The notes beneath the pieces were generated by a model that was not told where the DNA came from, did not search any database, and saw nothing but the letters and a program-made list of their open reading frames with translations. The translations under genes and the position numbers were made by a program. Shown piece by piece: positions 60,205 to 64,000 of a stretch of DNA of 64,000 nucleotides. Source of the stretch: Misgurnus anguillicaudatus (Eukaryota; Chordata; Actinopteri; Cypriniformes; Cobitidae); the NCBI RefSeq assembly GCF_027580225.2, contig NC_073356.2, positions 7,347,001 through 7,411,000 on the forward strand, read 5' to 3'. Position 1 is the first letter of the stretch, and each line of letters begins with the position of its first letter.

Positions 60205-61109
60205 GGGTGATTCTCACGAAAACTTGGTTTTAAACATGTCAAGCATGAAAATGTAAAAATTGCTTAAATTTACTTTTTTCCCACCAGACATTGAAAAACA
60301 AAGTCTGGAGTAAATGGGAAAATTTATTTAAAAACTTTTACTTATCATTTAACACTTTTTGTAACATAATTTAAAAAATTAGTCCTAAAAAATCTCATTA
60401 CCGCAACAGTCAGAAAACATCAACACTGACATATTTTCAAAATGACATGACAAACCTGAAAGAACATAATTTGGAGATTCTGCACATGCATTTAAAATCA
60501 AAGTATTATGCTTCTATTAATTAAATTAACATTTAATAAGCATCTGTTGCGGTAATGATAATCAAAATGTCGTGTAAGCATTCTGACAAGACAATATTTC
60601 AAATTAACTGTAAAAAATGATCTTACCTGGTAGCCATCTTGAAGTAACTGGTCCATGTGCTTAGTCACTCAAAATCAAACTTTATTGAAATTCTGTATGT
60701 GTGCTTAAACTGTTCTCAAAAAGTGTTGCGGAGGATGAGAACATCAGGCATGGACACATCATTTTCCAAATTTTTCTTCATTATTATTATACATGAATAT
60801 TTAGTAAATATTTTTTCTGTCATCTAAAGTAGTCTAGCAAAAAATCAATTTTTTTTTTTTTGTGTTAATTTGATTAAATTACAACATAACGCATGTTCAA
60901 ACACAGCCAGACACATTGTGGTAATGAGAATTTCAGCAGAAAATGAGATAAAATTTCCAATTATAAATTCTTATGTTGAAATCACACATTGTGCAAGGTA
61001 GAACACAGTATTGTGTTAATTCTGATGCTTTTTAATGTTACTATATTACACTTTTTAAATCTAAGATCATTAGTGCCGTGGTGTTTCAATGGTTTCGTGA
61101 GAATCACCC
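60205..61109. mobile_element. DNA element with GGGTGATTCTCACGAAA ends, 905 bp
   Basis: GGGTGATTCTCACGAAAACT mirrors GTTTCGTGAGAATCACCC apart from its last bases. The body is AT-rich and non-coding. TTGCGGTAATGA and ATTACCGCAAC recur internally. I recognise this end type from zebrafish-like repeats. Confidence 0.8.
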
Positions 61110-61224
61110 AATCGTTTCTGACTTTCAGTTTTCCCCAGTCCCCAAAATCTTCAGCTACTTTTTGATATTTACTCTCAACTATTTGATAAATGTGTGGATA
61201 TGCAACATGCTCTCAAACTTATGT

Positions 61225-62370
61225 TCTCTCTAAAAATGCTCTAAAGCGCACAGCGCATGGCCTAAATGGGCATGTCCGGTTCCACCTTTGCTAGTTTAAC
61301 GACGGGAAAAATGGTTTATGTGCCGAGCGGAGGGTCGAAAAGGTTTGTTCCTATACTTGTAATGAGTAATGGGTGTGTTTTGGGAGTCTCAGCTCTCATC
61401 CCCTTTAAAAGCCAGTTGCACTGGCGCTATGTTTAATCCCTATTTAGATTACAGACTTTGTAAACTGAAAAAACCTAAGCGGAAGAAGACAACCATTTAA
61501 GATTAATGTTCAATAATTGTGTTGTTTTTCACTTGTATTGAAATTTTTATTTTTTGGATTAAAACTTTTAAAAGCCGTTTTCTTTCAGTCGTAGAAGTAA
61601 AAATAGCAGGCTTTTAATTGCTGTAAATGTATTGATAACCTACATAATCATTGTAATGTCATAAAATAATTTGCAAATATGCAAGAAAAGGTTTGTACTC
61701 TAAAAATACAAACACGAGATAAAGAATTTACAAACGTGCGGAGAGCCGAAATGTTTCAGCACTAAAACAGCGCCATGGGATTTTTACAAAGCATTACTTA
61801 AATGTTTCTCATCTCACAATATCCACAGGTACAGAGTCATCATATACAATAAATAAATAAATAAATAAAGCATTTAAAAAACATTTAAAAACAGATGCAT
61901 TTGTTTAAAGCAAAGCCTTTATTTACTTACCAGGCTACAAGGTGAAGCAGCTCTTTACGCCTTCTAACGTTTCGTAATCTGTCCTCATTTATGTCCAAGA
62001 GACTCAAAAATATTTTTTACATTTTCATATTCAAAAGCTTTTTTGTGCTGCTGCGCATTCATGTGTGTGATTAGCAAACCCGCGTTGTCGTCCCATTTAT
62101 AGGCGCATTTTACTAACGCGCTCTTTAAATAACAAAAAAAAATATTGCGCCATTATTGCCTTAAAATAGCAACGTGCCAACAATCCGCCTGAACACACCT
62201 TGTTTTCAGACCAGAACGCCCATGGGCGCAACATTGGGCGCAAATGCATTTGCTATTTAAACAACGTGGCGCTAAACGTGAAAATTATAATTGCGCTGGG
62301 TTGAAACTAGCAAAAGACACTTCCGTCGTGCATTGTACTGCATTTGCGCCGGGTGTATGATGTGCCTGTG
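61225..62370 (+). mobile_element. Harbinger-like non-autonomous repeat, copy 2
   Basis: Paralogous to 14791-15686: shared GGGCATGTCCG..TTCCAC.TTTGCTAG, GAGATAAAGAATTTACAAA and ATTGCGCCATT stretches. This copy has an extra ~500 bp in the middle and keeps a right part ending TTTGCGCCGGGTGTATGATG. No coding capacity. Confidence 0.65.
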
Positions 62371-62649
62371 TGTTTCCTACCTGGTTCAATTTCGAGTTTT
62401 CTTGTTGCCGCCACATTGCGTGTTTGCACATGTGATATCAGAAAATAACGTAATATTCACGTGACCACGAGGGAGGTGACGGCTCTGCGTAATCAAATTA
62501 CCCCTTCCACTTCTGAATGTTTTACTGAGATTTCTAATCCTGTGCGAATTGACCATCAATAATACAGACGTCCTGTGGTAAAGTTGCATTACTCCATCTA
62601 CCTCCGTATAACTAATCATGTCTGTATAGGGCTATAGCCGGAATATAGT
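62371..62649. other. Intronic DNA, nothing recognised
   Basis: Short minus-strand open frame 62386-62619 without family resemblance. Confidence 0.3.
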
Positions 62650-62960
62650 TATATAGTTAGCTGTCATTTCACTGTCTCTGTTATTGCTTGCTGGGGTAAT
62701 ATCTCATCAACATCACAAATGATGCTTGCTTTTGCCAGGCAGCATGAGAAAAATGCCCTTGTGTGCCTTGATATACTCCACAGACACATCTCCACAGGCG
62801 TCCAGCATTGCTTCCAGGAGGTTTTGGTGTACGCAGGGGTTGCGGTCATACACTTTCAACCACCATGCTGAGAGAAATTTGGATTCAGAAATGGGGAAAA
62901 TGCTGCCAAAAAAATGAACCTGAGGTGGTCATTAAACCAGGTCCTATTTTTTGACTCTTT
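62650..62960 (-). pseudogene. IS630/mariner-type transposase C-terminus, fragment
   Basis: The minus strand encodes, in broken frames, a segment like FSPFLNP (about 62885-62915), followed by a short deletion where the catalytic glutamate should lie. Then come SAW..KVYDRNP (about 62840-62880), LLEAM..ACGDVSVEYI (about 62780-62830) and CLAKASIICDVDEILP (about 62690-62740). This order (SPFLNPIE, KVYDRNP, LLEAM, CDVDE) is that of the C-terminal part of IS630/Tc1-mariner transposases common in fish. The catalytic core upstream is missing. Dead fragment. Confidence 0.75.
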
Positions 62961-63289
62961 ATTTTTGATTTTAAGTCTTTGCACCTGGAGAAAGGTGTGC
63001 TTTTTGAGTTTAGCTTCTGACTTGAGTTAATTATATTAAAGCATGTGTTTGCTTATTAAATTTATAATGTAACAAATTATTTATTTGGTCACTTTTGTGT
63101 ATATTTTTACAGAATGAATTTTCAATATTGATGCATGTGTGGAAACAGGTTAATTGCATTTACAGTTATGGGAAATCTCTGTGTGTGTTTGGGAATGACA
63201 TAATGGCATAATTTTTGTGCTACAGAAACCAGTTTTTGTGTTTAAGCAATCGAGAAAAACTATTACAGAAAATCTTGTGTGAAAATAAA

Positions 63290-63720
63290 GTGTGATTGGA
63301 GCAACCATGGATATCCCAGGCCAAAGAGGAACTAAAATAATATTACGATCTGTGCACTGTCCAATGATTGGCCCCATAATACAGAGAGGCTCATTTTTTT
63401 TCGGGATGACCTGCATAACGGACAGCAGAGGAGAGAAGGCACATCAAACTTCTCTACCTTTATTGTTGTGTGGGATAATGTGACATTCAAGCACTTTGTT
63501 ACAGTTTTTGTTAGTACTGTAAACCTCATAGAGGATTTTTCTCTATGTGGAGCTATATCCACCTCCAAACGTTATGACCACCATCCACACAAAAAGATGA
63601 CTTTACTGGAGGCAATGAATGTGGGGTGTGAGGACATTTCTCCTAAAGACCGCCAGGGTTGACCGTACTTTCCAAGATGCATTGCCAGAGAAGACATCAG
63701 ATGTGATGTAGATATGTTTT
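63290..63720 (+). pseudogene. IS630/mariner-type transposase, internally deleted
   Basis: It starts inside the catalytic domain with ATMDIPGQRG (63298-63327). After a frameshift it reads VVWDNVTF (about 63462-63485, second catalytic Asp), then directly VNLIEDF (about 63516-63536), the position of the NPIEEF glutamate motif, so about 15 residues between them look deleted. Then HPHKKMTLLEAM..GCEDIS, and QG followed by TGA where Trp is expected (63660-63662), then CIAREDIRCDVD in another frame. Same family as the minus-strand fragment at 62650-62960. Non-functional. Confidence 0.8.
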
Positions 63721-63934
63721 GCCATTTGCAAAAAAAAGGGAGGCTAAAACCTTCACAGTAATTTACAATAATTGAACAACTACACCTGTTGTTACAGTAA
63801 TGTGATGATTATTATTGTAGTCCTGGAATTTCAGGATTTTCCCTCTTTCCCACTCATTAACTGAAATTTCAAAGATTTAGTACTATATTTAAAGAAAGAA
63901 AATTGCCAAATTTCTGATTAATTCACATGATTTA

Positions 63935-64000
63935 CACTGTAAAAATTTTTGTAGAAATTACAATGTTATTGCAGCTGGGTTGCCGGTAATTTACTGTAGA
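63935..64000. mobile_element. CACTGTAAAAA MITE, cut by the window end
   Basis: CACTGTAAAAATTTTTGTAG, then GCAGCTGGGTTGCCGGTAAT, matching the end and arm of the element at 35589-35780. Confidence 0.75.

Overview
The window looks like vertebrate intronic DNA from a teleost fish, most likely a cyprinid. Reasons: one clean spliced exon of a vertebrate receptor tyrosine phosphatase, very long CA/GA/CT microsatellites, low GC, and a dense load of small DNA transposons of the kinds common in zebrafish and carp. Nothing prokaryotic (operons, Shine-Dalgarno sites, CRISPR) is present. The only coding sequence I can defend as a working gene is a 272-bp exon at 42371-42642 (+ strand). It encodes most of a MAM domain and resembles PTPRU (receptor-type protein tyrosine phosphatase U). 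The rest reads as the large introns on either side of that exon. I saw no second exon, but exons under about 120 bp could be missed by eye.

Layout. 0-10 kb: hAT-like and TTAA-flanked MITEs, a 3' Tc1 transposase remnant, CA repeats. 10-17 kb: a 108-bp-period AT-rich minisatellite split by a ~1.3-kb element, then a Harbinger-like repeat with a hAT MITE inside it, then the first copy of a ~1.05-kb TTAA element whose second copy is at 30.3-31.3 kb. 17.9-19.5 kb: an antisense tRNA-derived SINE split by a foldback element that is itself split by a second foldback element. 22.6-23.5 kb: a third foldback inside another repeat. 24-31 kb: several MITEs, including a nearly perfect 305-bp hairpin. 31.6-33.3 kb: a hAT inside an inverted-repeat element. 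35.3-37.9 kb: a TTAA-bounded element with SINE and MITE insertions. 39.5-40.8 kb: a further DNA element. 42.4 kb: the exon, whose polypyrimidine tract is a (TC)n microsatellite. 43-49 kb: MITEs, a GA array, a fourth foldback. 50.4-52.7 kb: a four-level nest of elements ending in a fifth foldback. 57.5-58.9 kb: a complete but broken Tc1-like element. 60-64 kb: more MITEs and two opposed fragments of an IS630/mariner-type transposase.

The most interesting signal is the set of five foldback elements (18.1, 18.3, 22.8, 45.6 and 51.5 kb). Four of them have flush 7-bp target duplications. All have related CAAC-type ends and a related core containing TTTAGGGTTAGA on both sides in inverted orientation. 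Their arms, however, share almost no sequence between elements. Each arm instead carries about four short imperfect palindromes, mostly exactly 17 bp, whose stem is characteristic of the element: CCGTG/CACGG in one, GCGTG/CGCGC in another, GCGTR/YACGC in a third, GCGTC/GACG in a fourth. The geometry is kept while the letters change together. I do not know a described mechanism for this; it is what I would follow up.
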